64,000 nt of DNA. Origin: Dichetophora obliterata (taxonomy: Eukaryota; Arthropoda; Insecta; Diptera; Sciomyzidae). The position numbers and the translations under genes were made by a program. Below, piece after piece: positions 43,501-55,016 of the stretch (positions within the stretch are counted from its first letter, which is position 1; each line of letters begins with the position of its first letter). The stretch is taken from positions 99,497,349 through 99,561,348 of the forward strand of contig OY986438.1 of NCBI GenBank assembly GCA_963920525.1, read 5' to 3'. A model generated the notes under the pieces. That model made no database searches and had not been told where the DNA came from. It worked only from the letters and a program-made list of their open reading frames with translations.

Positions 43501-46500
43501 GGTAGATGTCAACAGTCTTTGAATGTCCATGCCTGAACAAATGTAATGGAGAATGGCATGCAGGTGTTAGAGTCCTCGAAAGCTACATTGCACTTATCCC
43601 TGGGTAACCAATCATATCTCTAATACGTTATAGCCAATGTTAGTCGATTCGACTAATAAAAACACATTAATATTGGTCTTTTTGGTTTTTTTTTTTACTT
43701 ATTTTCATCAGTTACTTATTTCATCAGTTCGAAAAAAAGAGAGCAGTGTTAGTCGAAACGACCATCATTGGTTAAACAGGGTTAAGAGATATGAACTCTA
43801 ATACGTCATTTGTCCAGTTACCAGTGGGTAAGAGCAGTGCAGGCAAAGCCAGACTAAGTGATAAGAGGGAGTAAATAGCGAGATGGCCAAGAGCAGATAT
43901 TATGTTGAACTTTGGGGAAAAGCTTTTAAAGCTATATGGTATTGAATGCTTTTGTCAATAGTTGGGGTAAGTGGATAGGTGGGGTAAGTGGAGGAAAAAA
44001 CTGCTAGCAGAGATTATAAGAAAGCTAAAGCGGATTAATTAATGCAAACGTGCAAAAATAAAGCAGAACAAATGCTTGCAAAAAGCTTAATATGAGTTAG
44101 AGAATTCTTTAAGAGGAGGCTTTAAAATAAAGTTAATTGCTAATGTTTAAAAAAACATAAAGAAAGACTTAAGATTGGAATTAAATGGTTGAATAGAAAC
44201 TGCTTGGAGATTAACAAAAATGGCAGCTGTGGGTTTTTACACATCCTACAACTATGCAATATAAGCTATAAAAAAAATCCTTTTATTAAAATAAGCAATT
44301 TTGAAATGGCAGCAACTATAAATTTTGTTTGTTGTTGTTGTTATTGTTATTGATGTGAAATTTGTATTTTTTATTGCACGGATCTCAAACATATTCATAG
44401 CAGTAAAAAGTTTATGCTTGAGTTTTTGCGGCATATTCTTAGATATCAACTATTTGTCCAACTTAACTAAAATCCTACTAACAATGTTTTATTTTTTTTT
44501 AAATTTATTTGCCTTCGGTTGTGTTGGAGAGCGCTAACTTTTTAGCTAAATTGGTAGAAGTATGAATTACAAAAGTTTTCGTTGTTTGCAAAGCTAATTT
44601 CAAGGTTGAACTATTTTAAAATACAAATACACACCGGAAACATAGGGTGTGTGTGTGTGTGCCTGAGTGTTGAAATGCTTTTGCAACTGCCAAGTGCTTA
44701 AAGCTACTTGAATCTTTCCTCACATTTTACAATTTTTTGCTTAAAATTCTCTTTAGTCCGATTAATTTTTTTTTCATTTTGTTACCATCAATTTTGTCGC
44801 TCAATAAAGTGTCAATCTCAATATGTCAACAATTGCTCATCGATGCTGTCAACTTCATCGTGGTGGCAACAGCTCACCAACTACCAACTCACCAGCTAAG
44901 TGTAATACAAAAGTAGCAAAATTTGAGTAGCTGCATTTTTTTGTTGGTGCTCTTAATATGCTTGCTCATAAAGCAATATAAACTTTTACCTCGTCCTACC
45001 AACAACATCAATGGATAACTTTGTGCTTTACAATATTCTTTACTAGGCTTGTGTGTAAAAACTTTCAAGGCAGGCTTATTAAAGTTTTTAATTTTTTTTT
45101 AAAAATTTTTGTTTTTCTTTCTTTAATAATACCATAAAACGTTGGTGATAAAAATGACAGTCGATGTCGTCATTTTTGTATCGAGAAGTTTTCTTCATGA
45201 GATTTTTTCAGACGAAAATTGCGGCTTGTTCGAGTAAAATTGTGTTGTGAGGGCCGGAAAGTGATGTTGTTTAGTTTATGGATGGGAAGGGGTGGTAGGG
45301 AGGAAAATGGAAGTAGTGCCAATAATGAAGAAAATTATAATGATGCTTTACAGATATCTGTTATCGAAGGCAGACTTAATTGTCACAAAATGTGGCCATG
45401 ATAGTGATCGGCGACTCATAATAATTTGTTTTTTAATGGGAAATTAAATTGCACTAGTAAGTATATTTTTTCGTAAGTTTGCAATTTTATAATAACGTAT
45501 GAGGTTAAATGTATACTAGGGAGCTGTTTCTTGAAAAGTTTTACAATCCTAAAACTATTGGATTGATAAACCTGAATAACGAGTTCCCGAAATTCTTTCG
45601 GGCTTCTGACACTGAATAAGTTAGAATATTCGAAACATATTTTTATATTATTTTAGAAAGTTTCTTACAAAACTTTCATTGTGAGTATAAAAATTGTTTA
45701 AAAAATTCTTAATGGAATCAACCTTGAGCACATTTTTACTGCAATACATATAAAAAAAAAATTCAGCAAAAGTATATGAAAAAAATCTCTAATTCTATTT
45801 CAATTTTTTTTAAAAGAATATATCGCTCATTTTCTCTAATAATGTCATAACCGAAAACGAAAAAATTGATTTAAATTTGCAAAAACATTTCTCCATGCAA
45901 TGAGTCATAATGTACTTTTGGTAACGATATCTTTTTTATTCTCTGTGGCAATATTTTATAACTATTTGACTTCATTAAATTTAACTAATTTAACTTCACC
46001 TTAATAATTTTCGAATTGAATCACTAAAAAACTTAATATATTGAAGATTCTTTTTGTGGTTTTAATTTGTAAAGATTCAATTTATTTAAAACAAGTGGTG
46101 TATTTTATGTTACATATATTTAGTGACATTTCGAGTAAGATGGTGCAATTTTCCATGTCTGTTTAAAACTTAACATGATTTTTCTAAAAAATCAGTTTTT
46201 TTAAGTTGTGTCATTATTGAATAAAACGAGCGATATTATTGTTTTGATTTAAAATTTTATTTATATAAGAAAAAAAAAATAAATAAATGTGCAAAAACAG
46301 AAACAATTAAAATAACCTTTTTAAAAAACTACTGTAACTTTATTTTTAATTTGTAACACAAAAAAAATTGTTTACATGTGAAAACACATGCTTTCAGATA
46401 GAAATGGTTGTTTTTATCGCTTTAAAAAATATACATATTTTTTCAGCCCCGTATCTAAAACTGGGCATGCACAAGCATCAAGATTTTTTTTTTATTTTCA

Positions 46501-47514
46501 ATCAAAAAATTTACAAAAAAAAAAGTGTCGATATATAAAGATCTAAATTTTTCATTCATTTTAGTTACTTTTATTTCAGTTTAATATATATATAGTATAA
46601 ATGTCATCAAAGCTTTACAATATTAAGGGTACATGATGGTTTTCGAGGCCGAAAAAAACGGATTTTTGCGATGTTTTTCTTAGTTTTGAGCTATCTTTGC
46701 AGAGTATGTAGGAATTTTCATTTAAAAAATATTCATTCCTTATCCTCAATAAGTGAAATACGTAAAATTTAAAGCACGCAAGGAACAGGATATGATCAAT
46801 GTGCGAATGATATTTTTTTACTTCTTACGATAGAGCGCTCAAAAATCGCTCAGATTTTTTGATAACACTGATATTAAGACATATGTGGGTAATTCTTTTA
46901 CAAACCGAACACCTTTTTGATTCTGATGCAATGCTGATTATTCGGTAATCATAGAACAACTGTGTTTTATTTTAAGTTTAAATTTTAAAACAATATTTTC
47001 AATATTTTCTCAACCTAAGACACACCCATTTTTCAGTCACATTTCCAATATATTTAGTTTAATCAATCATTTAAGATTGTTGTGAACAAATATGCAGACT
47101 TTCATTTTGTGTCTTCCGCTCACAAATATTTGCTTACATACTGACCCACATATGCAAGTTGCAATATGATCGGCTCTTAGTTAACACCACAAGTGCCTGC
47201 TTGCGCTTAGCCAACATTCGTGATTCATTAGTAATTACTATTTCTTTTATTGTTTCTATTCATGCTGTTTTATTGTTTTCATTCATGCTGCACTATTTTA
47301 CTTGATCATATTGCACTCACATGTGCTCAGTGATTCAAGGTTTGCTTATGTTACTGACCTTGCTTGTGACTAGGTGGTCTGTTTATCATATTCTTATTTG
47401 TTTGTTTATTTGTTTTTGGGTTGTACACACAACACTGGTTTAACTTGAGAAATTTTGTTGTTTTCACAGCAATATATACATTTCTTGTATCACTGTGTAT
47501 TATATCCTCTGAGT
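43501..47514. other. AT-rich DNA, no gene recognised
   Basis: Contains a GT microsatellite (44645-44661) and a small repeat of GTTAGTCGA words near 43637 and 43749. Open frames at 44252-44537, 44708-44899 and 45219-45401 lack recognisable features. No inverted-repeat ends were found. Confidence 0.45.
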
Positions 47515-48235
47515 GTAGAGTCAAAAATTATGATTTTACAAGAGACCGTACCAAGTATGCATTTTATAATTGAAAGCACAAAATAATAATTATATTTTGA
47601 CTTTTAAAATTTTGAGCAACAAATGCTAACTATTTCTGCTTTTTATTTTTAAAGCCCTACATTTTTTTACACACAAACTAACCAGTAATATTTGATTTTT
47701 ATTTTTTAAGGCAAAAATAAAAAGTAAAATGTGCCCTATATATTTTTGAGCACAAAATAACTGGTAAGTTTTGACTTTTATTTTTTAAGGCAAAAATAAT
47801 AAGCAAAATTTGTCCGATATATTTTTGAGGACAAAATAAGTACTTAATTTTGATTTTTATTTTTAAGGCAAAAATAAAAAGCAAACTTAGAATTTTTTCT
47901 AATTTTGCTATTCATACATTACCCTTTTGGTTCGGCCGTACACTTCAATCCTAATTTTGTTTTTAATTTTTGGCTTAAAAAATAAAAATCAAAATTTACC
48001 AGTTTGCTTACCTCAAAAATATCTCGGGATTATTTTTGCATTAAAAAATAAAAATCAAAAATAATTAGCAAAACTTAGAATTAAAAAAATTAAAAGCAGA
48101 AATAATTATTATTTATTGCTCAAAATTTTAAAAATCAATATGAAATCAAGTTCTGCAATGTGAGAGGATTCTAACGGTACCTTCAAAACGGTACGACAAT
48201 TTTTCACAATGCGTTTTTGATTTAAAAATCTAATA
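47515..48235. repeat. Inverted element with 70-bp tandem units
   Basis: Three tandem units of about 70 bp (47640-47885) each hold AAGGCAAAAATAA, an ATATATTTTTGAG word and ACAAAATAA. From 47950 to 48130 related units run in reverse orientation. ATTTTGAGCAA near 47610 mirrors TTGCTCAAAATTTT near 48115. It is non-coding. The minus-strand frame at 47699-47884 is the tandem repeat translated. Confidence 0.6.
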
Positions 48236-48242
48236 ATAATTG

Positions 48243-49631
48243 CACTGTGCATGTCCAATTATCAAACCTATCATTTCAGCATAACTCTAGGACGCTGAAT
48301 TTAATGGCGTTTTCCGTTTTTTAATCCTTCGGTCCGTTTTCGAGAAATTTAAAGTTCAAGGTCCAGTACATGTTGATGCAGTTTTTGCTAGAAAACGTCT
48401 CATTAACTTTATCGACTTCAAGTCAATAAGTGAAACATTAAGGCTACCTGGAGAATAAATTCTTAGAACTGTGTTATCCTCGAAACCCAACCCTTATGTT
48501 CCAAATTGACCTCATAAGTAAAACAAAACCCGTTTTTTCGTATAAAAGCTTTTTTCAAACAAAAACAACCTTTTCAACCGATTTCAACCTATATTTACGT
48601 ACATTATGTGTATATAATCCTCCTAGAGTTGAAGAAATAAATATAATTTTCTCTAACGAAGTTTCTTAAATAAATTTTCGTTACAGGCATTTGGGGTCAG
48701 ATCGTATTGAAATTTTCCAAGTGTTTAGTTTAATCAATTTTCAGTTGATTTGGCCATAATATTTAACGATTTTTATGATTTTAAAAAATATCCCATTTTC
48801 AAGGACATTCTGGAATAAGATGACGTTGAATAAAAAAGAATTCATGAAATCAATATTTGGGTAAATACCTATAACTTAATCTAAAAATCCTTGCAATATA
48901 GTATTTTTTTAATTTATGTAATTTTTAAGGATATCTTAGAGCAGGAAGAAGTCATCAGAACAGGACGAAATTTGATGTACCTTCTTTTATGTTTGTACTA
49001 ACAGAACACATCTTAAGATTTTTCATACCATAAGTTTTTAAAAAATGTCCTGATTTTAAGAACAAACCGGAGCAGGAAGATGGAGCAATCAGATGGAAAT
49101 GAAATTTTGTAGCTTACATTTCTGTTGCAATACCTGTCGAATGTGCCCTGAGCCATATCGATGCTATGCACTTTAAAAGTTCGCTCCGGCCATATATATA
49201 TATATATGAAAAACTTAGTTTTAATATCTTTGAGGTCATTTTATGCACACAGAAGGTTAGTTAATTTGGATTAATTTGTAATTTCAGTTAGCGCCAGTAT
49301 ATCAGAGGAATATTTTTCCATCAACAAGCGGGGTTTCCATCAAACGGGTTTTTTTGATTCATGAGGTCAATTTGAACCATAAGGGTTCGGTTTCGAGTGT
49401 TAAATTATTCTCCAGGTAATTCTTACTGTTTCACTCAATGACATGAAGTCGATAAAGTTTTTCAACAAAAACTGCATCAACATGTACTTGACCTTGAACC
49501 TTCAATTTCTCGAAAACGCGCTAAAGGATTAAGAAACGGTAAACACCATTGAATTCAGCATTCTTGAATTATGCTGAAATGATATGTCCTTGACTTGTTT
49601 GTAAACAAAAGTGACCGATTCATGCATAGTG
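48243..49631. mobile_element. 1.39-kb inverted-repeat element, CACTRTGCATG ends
   Basis: The left end is CACTGTGCATG and the right end the reverse complement of CACTATGCATG. The arms pair over more than 250 bp (about 48265-48540 against 49350-49600), including ATCATTTCAGCATAA and GTCAATTT/ATTGAC blocks. The flanks are TTG and TTA, a possible 3-bp duplication with one change. It has no coding capacity. CAC...GTG ends and 3-bp flanks recall the 8568-14228 element. Confidence 0.65.
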
Positions 49632-49689
49632 TTATTATTTACAGTCTCTGGACTTTAAGTTAGCCGTTGCAGATATAGCTCATCGTTTT

Positions 49690-50130
49690 AATTTTTCTTA
49701 TTGTATTAGATTGCCTCTAGCATTTTTTTAGTAGGTATTTGTTGCAGTTTTGCATTTTTTTAATATTCTTGTTTTTCCAACGATATCTTAAAAATGAGGA
49801 TAGCATAAGAAATAATGAAGTTATTTGAAGTTTAGTGCAAATAATCTAAGCAACTGTAAAAAAATACATGAAAACAGCATTATCGTTTATTTTGATTGCA
49901 ATAATTTAGAAAATTTTTGATGCAGATTGGAAGAGCTTTTTTCCGGCCTATAATTTCTGATAGTTTACACCAGGCAACATATTTTTGGAGGTTTTTGCAA
50001 AATGGCTGAGCTCACTGGAGGTTATCGTAAGAGCCAAAATATTTTGGGAATCGTCATAAAATAGACCAAGGTTAATTTTTAGGGGGGGGTACTAAAGGAA
50101 CTTTTTTCCCCCCCATACTAGTCGAAGCAC
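49690..50130. repeat. Diverged repeat shared with 37100-37600
   Basis: Words such as AGTAGGTATTTG, GATGCAGATTGGAAGAGC, GGGAATCGTCATAAAATA and CCAAGGTTAATTTT occur in the same order as at 37.1-37.6 kb. It ends near a G-run and C-run at 50083-50114. Class unknown. Confidence 0.5.
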
Positions 50131-51873
50131 CTTGATGTACACAAATTAATCAAAGGTTAATCTTACGGTGTCAGAATTTAAGAAATCCAAATATTTGTAT
50201 ATTATTTTAAATATAAATTATTTGTTCAATATAAATATTGCAGAAAATACATGAATGGCCTTCAAGGAACAACAGATTCTTATAGAAAATTATCTGAAAA
50301 GTAAGTATCTGATTTTGTAATGATATTTCAGTAGTTATTTACTTTCTTTGCTTTCTACTTTCTTTGCAACTCTCACATTTCAATGTTGTACAATATAAGA
50401 TATATTGACAATTCAAAAGACCGCGTCATAAAATTTAATAAACTTGACCATCATCTACCACTACTAAAATAAAATGTCGAACTGTACCATGAAATATAGA
50501 ATCTTTGCTATGAAGTGTTTTTTGTAGAAAATGATTTTCTTACACTCAGAGAAAAAACGCATTATAAAAATAAATATAAACATACTTAATTATTGAAATA
50601 GTCGAATTCAATATGAAACACTTTATTTTAACTAAAAACCTGTTTATATAAATAGTTATATATGAATGCATTTATATATTTATGTACAGAAGAAGATACT
50701 TTATTATCTATACTAATAAAACTAATTTTCTGTTTGTTTGTTTGTTTGGCCTTTATACAAATTTAAACGGCTCAACGAATTCGCTCAAACTAGGTATACT
50801 ATTAAAATGTTACATACTTAGGTTTTGCCACGCCCCATCCAAAATTTTTCAACTAACGGTAATTTTGTTATTATAATGCTTTTTAGTATCAGAGTTTTTT
50901 GCGTATTTAATCCTAAAAATTTTTTGTTATTTTGAAATCAAAACACTCACAAATGTTCAAAATTGTAGGAATTTTCAGTACAGCGACTTTTTCATAAAAC
51001 ATCGTTACCTAAGAATGAGAAAAAAACGACATGAAAATCAAAGTTTGGTTTTTCGATGCAAATATCTTAGCTGCCCATTAATATATTTTATTCAAAATTT
51101 TGTTTGTTCAAAAGTTCAATAAAAGCACGTCACAAAAATAGGTTGATTTTTACTGTTAAGGCACTGTATATATGTTTTATAATTGTGTCAAAAAAAGGTC
51201 CAAAATATTGACCTTTTACTCAAAAAATGACTCAAAAGTTGTTTTTGTTGTAAAAATGAAATCAATTAAAAATTGCACATCTACCTACCTATATGATATA
51301 GCATTTGTTTGCTAAAATTTTTCTACTGCTTTGATTTTTTTGGTGAAATTTATTTTTTCCAAAATATTGTTTTTATAGTTTTTACAAAAAGTTAAGTCTC
51401 AAAAATAATTGATGTGAAAAATTACCCCAATATCTCTTTGCAATCAAAAGTTATGGCTAAAAATATTTTTTTTTTTCTTACCAAACTATTAATAAAACTG
51501 AGTTTTGTTTTACAATATTCTATATCCTTTGAACGCTCCTATTTATTTCTAAGAATGCAGTTGTGTGTAGAGTAACAAACTTTTTTTTATATAAAATCTT
51601 CCTTATAGTAATTTAATTAGTTTTTGCCATCGGAAATATGACCGTGACTACAATGCTGTACAAGTTAATATTTTCATGTAATCAGTTTCAGCTATATGGC
51701 GATATAATAAAACATATGTGCATCTGTTTAGCACAATTATTTCATTGGTTTTGATCTGTGCTTTAAATTCACAGGTAGATGGCAAACTATACACCTTGCG
51801 GTGAAAAGCCGAATGATGTCTACCACATGTTTCTTCAAATTTAACCTCACACGTTTGGCTGGCTCAATAGTTG

Positions 51874-52351
51874 CGTTTTTTCATGGGAGATCAGATCATT
51901 TGTGAAAAAACTCTTCAGATCAATTTTTGCGATGTTTTCTACTTACAGACAGATGGCACTTTTTTCTGCTTACTAATAAACAGCTGATGTTCTTATGTAG
52001 CTGGCAGATAAGTTTTGCGAAAAACAAAACTTGTTTTATGGAAGCTGCCCTACAATTTATCCAAATGCTTATGGAGTCGAAAGTTCGAGTAGCGCAGATT
52101 TCGCTGAAGAATTTGAAAAAAACATGTTTTCTTGTTAGCAATGCTATTGCTACCAGACTTTTAAAATGTCATATAATGCAGTACTGCCAGTGTTTACAGT
52201 CGAAGCGTCATCTAGCCGTGAATAACGGCTAAGTGTTGTCTACTGTTACAGTTGCGCCCTCAATACTTAAAAACATAGAATTGGATCTTTTATTGTTTTT
52301 GCTTTGCTTGCAAATACGATAATATGAGCCTTATCTCCCATGAAAAAAACT
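51874..52351. repeat. Inverted-repeat segment, GTTTTTTCATGGGAGAT ends
   Basis: GTTTTTTCATGGGAGAT at 51874 is mirrored by ATCTCCCATGAAAAAAAC ending at 52351. The interior is non-coding in both directions despite overlapping open frames at 51920-52232. No target duplication was seen. Confidence 0.45.
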
Positions 52352-52369
52352 CTGCTAATATATATATTA

Positions 52370-54526
52370 CAGTCGAACTTCTCTATAACGTAGTCACTGG
52401 GGATCGCCGATTTCTACGTTATAGAGAAAATTCGTTATAGAGAAACTACTGATTATTTGGTTGTATGTATGTATGTTTATATAAACACTAGCTTTTTATT
52501 TCATTTAGATGCTATTTCGATACACACAAATTTAATAACATTGAAACTTATTCAATATGAAAGAACGACGTTATTCTCGTTTGCCTTAAACTTTTAAATT
52601 TCTCTTCATCGACAAAATCTTCACATTTATTGAGGAAGGAAAAAATTTCATCCGGGACATTATTTCTGGATTCCATAAATGTTCTTATTGTGTTGAAAGA
52701 TGAGTGTAGTTGAGAAAATGTTGGTAATTCATTTCCTTCTTCATCAGCGTCAGAGTCGTCATTTTCTGAAACTAAATAAAAAATTTATTAGTGGGTATTC
52801 TTCATGATTCTTGAGTGCATATGTTGTACTTACTATTAACCCCATACTGATTTGATAGAATGCTTTGCAGAATATCTTCATCGGAAGGGCACTCCATAGT
52901 GAATGTTTCGTTGTCAACATTAATGTAATCTTCGATAGTGACATCCTCAATGTTGTTCTCTTCGATGTACGCGGACCACAAATCTGCCAAAGGAATGTTT
53001 TCATCTTCAATATCCACTGGTAGTTCAATGCCTTCACCAAATCCAGCTTTTTTAAAGCAGTTTGAAATTGTTTCCTTTTTGACATCGGAGCTCCAGGCCT
53101 TACTTAAATCTCTGATTCCATCAAGTAAGTTTATTGACAAAGGAGTTTCTTTCTCTGAATTGCACAGAACTTTCTTTAGAATTCGCTTTCTATAGTGATG
53201 TTTCAGATTCTGTATTATTCCCTGATCCATTGGTTGTAGGGATGATGTCATATTTGGAGGAAAATAAACAATTTTAATATTTGTTAGCTTCGATTGTGCT
53301 GATTTTGGATGTGCTGGACAATTGTCAATAAAAAGTAAAATCTTCCTTTTTTGAGCCGCAAATTTTTTGTCCAACTTTAGAAGCCACTTCTCATATAATT
53401 CACTAGTCATCCAAGATTTTGAGTTATTCTCGTAATCCACTTCTAGAGATTGTAATCCTTTAAAACAACGAGGATTTTTTGATTTTCCTATGACAAGCAG
53501 TCTAAGTTTTTCTGTTCCACTCCAGTTTGAACCTACCATGACAGTTATTCTTTCCTTGCTTTTTTTGCCACCAACACATTTTTCATTTCGAAAGGCTAGT
53601 GTTCTGGATGGCAAACATTTAAAAAACAATCCGGTTTCATCAGCGTTAAATATGTCATTCTTATCATATTCTTGAATAAGGGAAGGTAAAATATTTTGTA
53701 TCCAATCATCCCGAGTTTGGATATCAATGGATCCGCTTTCACCACAAACAACTTTTCCAACAATGTTATGTCTTCGTTTAAATTTATCTAGCCAACCAGC
53801 GCTAGCAACAAAATCGGAATGTCCCAATGATTCTGCAAACTCCACAGCTTTTTCTCTGATTAACGGTCCGGAAAGTGGAATGTTCTTATGCCTTGCAACG
53901 GTGATCCACTTTATCATGGCTTCATTAACATCAGGATACTCACAGGATCTAGCTTTCTTAAATTTCTTAAGTAGACCAGAAGAGCTAGATTCTTGAATCT
54001 TATCTTTATTCTTCAAAATTGTTGACAAAGTAGTTGCAGAAATTCCAAACTCTTCAGCAATATCCTTCTTTTTTTTATTTCCTTGTGATACTGCAGAAAT
54101 AATAAGACACTTTTTTTCAAAAGATAAACTTTTTCGCTTGGACATCTTAATTTGATCACAACCTTGCAGCCACAACCAAAACTTATTACAAACAAAGATT
54201 TTCTTACTCACTTTCATTTGTTTTTTTTTTCCTTGAAATAGGCAAACAAAATTTAACGTATTTTACCGCAATATTTGTGTGCGCATAAATTCATTGGAAT
54301 TTTGCGACTGCTAAAAAAATTCGCTATAGAGAGGTTTATTTGGTACATAAAACACCAGCTGTGTTGTTAAATAAGCTTCGTTACAGAGAAAACTACGTTA
54401 TAGAGAAATTCGTTATAGAGAGGTAAAAATGTGTGAAAAACATTAGGAAAATGTAGTGTTTTTGAAAACAATTCGTTATAGAGAGAAATTCGCTATAGAG
54501 AAGTTCGTTATAGAGAAGTTCGACTG
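52370..54526 (-). mobile_element. 2157-bp Tigger/pogo-type transposon, intact
   Basis: The ends are CAGTCGAACTTCTCTATA and its reverse complement, with a TA duplication at 52368-52369 and 54527-54528. Both subterminal regions repeat the words AATTCGTTATAGAGA or ACGTTATAGAGAAA several times in both orientations, likely transposase-binding sites. It encodes one transposase on the minus strand with no disabling change. Short size and intact frame suggest a recent arrival. Confidence 0.92.
52548..54145 (-). CDS. Tigger/pogo transposase, two exons
   Basis: Exon 1 runs from 54145 down to 52834 and exon 2 from 52771 down to 52548. The 62-base intron has a GTAAGT donor and a TTTTTTATTTAG acceptor. 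Spliced, the protein is about 511 residues and ends SLRQTRITSFFHIE, a C-terminus typical of Tigger. Unspliced, the frame would stop 13 codons into the intron. The start MSKRKS directly precedes the CENP-B-type N-terminal helix-turn-helix (about residues 5-50); an in-frame Met 24 codons upstream is possible. A Tc5-type helix-turn-helix follows (about 70-135), then the DDE domain with Asp169 (NADETGLF), Asp274 (FIDNCPAHP) and Asp307 (MDQGI), a DD32D spacing. An acidic tail follows. It cuts and pastes DNA at TA sites. No defect seen. Confidence 0.9.
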
Positions 54527-55016
54527 TAGTACAATAATTTTTAGAACAACGAGTTTTTCATACAACATCTCTGGTGTTTCAATATCTTTCATTAAATTTT
54601 TTTTGTTAAAAAGTTCAATATATTTATAACTTATATATAAATTTTTTTAGATGTTAAAATGTCCATATCTGAAGAACCCATTGAGTCCATCCATAATTTT
54701 TATATTGCTGAAAAGGTAATTTTGCTAGCTTTAAGATTAAATAAATATTTAAAATATTTTTAATTTTTTAAATGTGTTTTTCGTACCCCTTCCCCTCCAA
54801 TTCAATTAGTTCACCGCAAGGGATGGAACCCCCAAACACCAAAATTTCCCAAAACTATTTTTGGATTCCGTTCAATTACCTTTCTAACGGTAACACAAAC
54901 TTAAAATTCAACACGTTTTTCAGTATTCAAAAATTTAAGAAAAACATTTATCCGAGAAGTGTATATTAAAATGTTTATATAATTTACTCTCGAGTAACAC
55001 CGGGTATATCAGCTAG

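Larger units (their letters stand above)
50707..55016 (+). mobile_element. Probable non-autonomous Helitron, split by a Tigger insertion
   Basis: It starts TCTATACTAATAAAAC immediately after an A and ends TATCAGCTAG immediately before a T, fitting Helitron insertion between A and T with a 5' TC and 3' CTRR. The 3' end has a short self-complementary stretch ACTCTCGAGT and the phrase CACCGGGTATATCAGCTAGT, familiar from insect Helitron ends. No Rep or helicase frame is present. It contains the Tigger element (52370-54526) and an inverted-repeat segment (51874-52351). Linking both ends over 4.3 kb is an inference. Confidence 0.55.

Noticed and set aside
45219..45401. 60-codon open frame with a Gly-rich patch
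   Set aside because: No family resemblance and no neighbouring exon.
49191..49206. TA microsatellite as a possible origin or boundary
   Set aside because: A simple repeat inside the 48243-49631 element with no other signal.
50542..50560. TACACTCAGAGAAAAAAC, like the left end of the MITE at 14600
   Set aside because: No matching right end with CTGAGTG was found nearby, so only a solo end can be noted.
52759..53085. 108-codon minus-strand frame overlapping the Tigger gene
   Set aside because: It is another frame of the transposase. Its end merely runs through the intron and exon 2 boundary.
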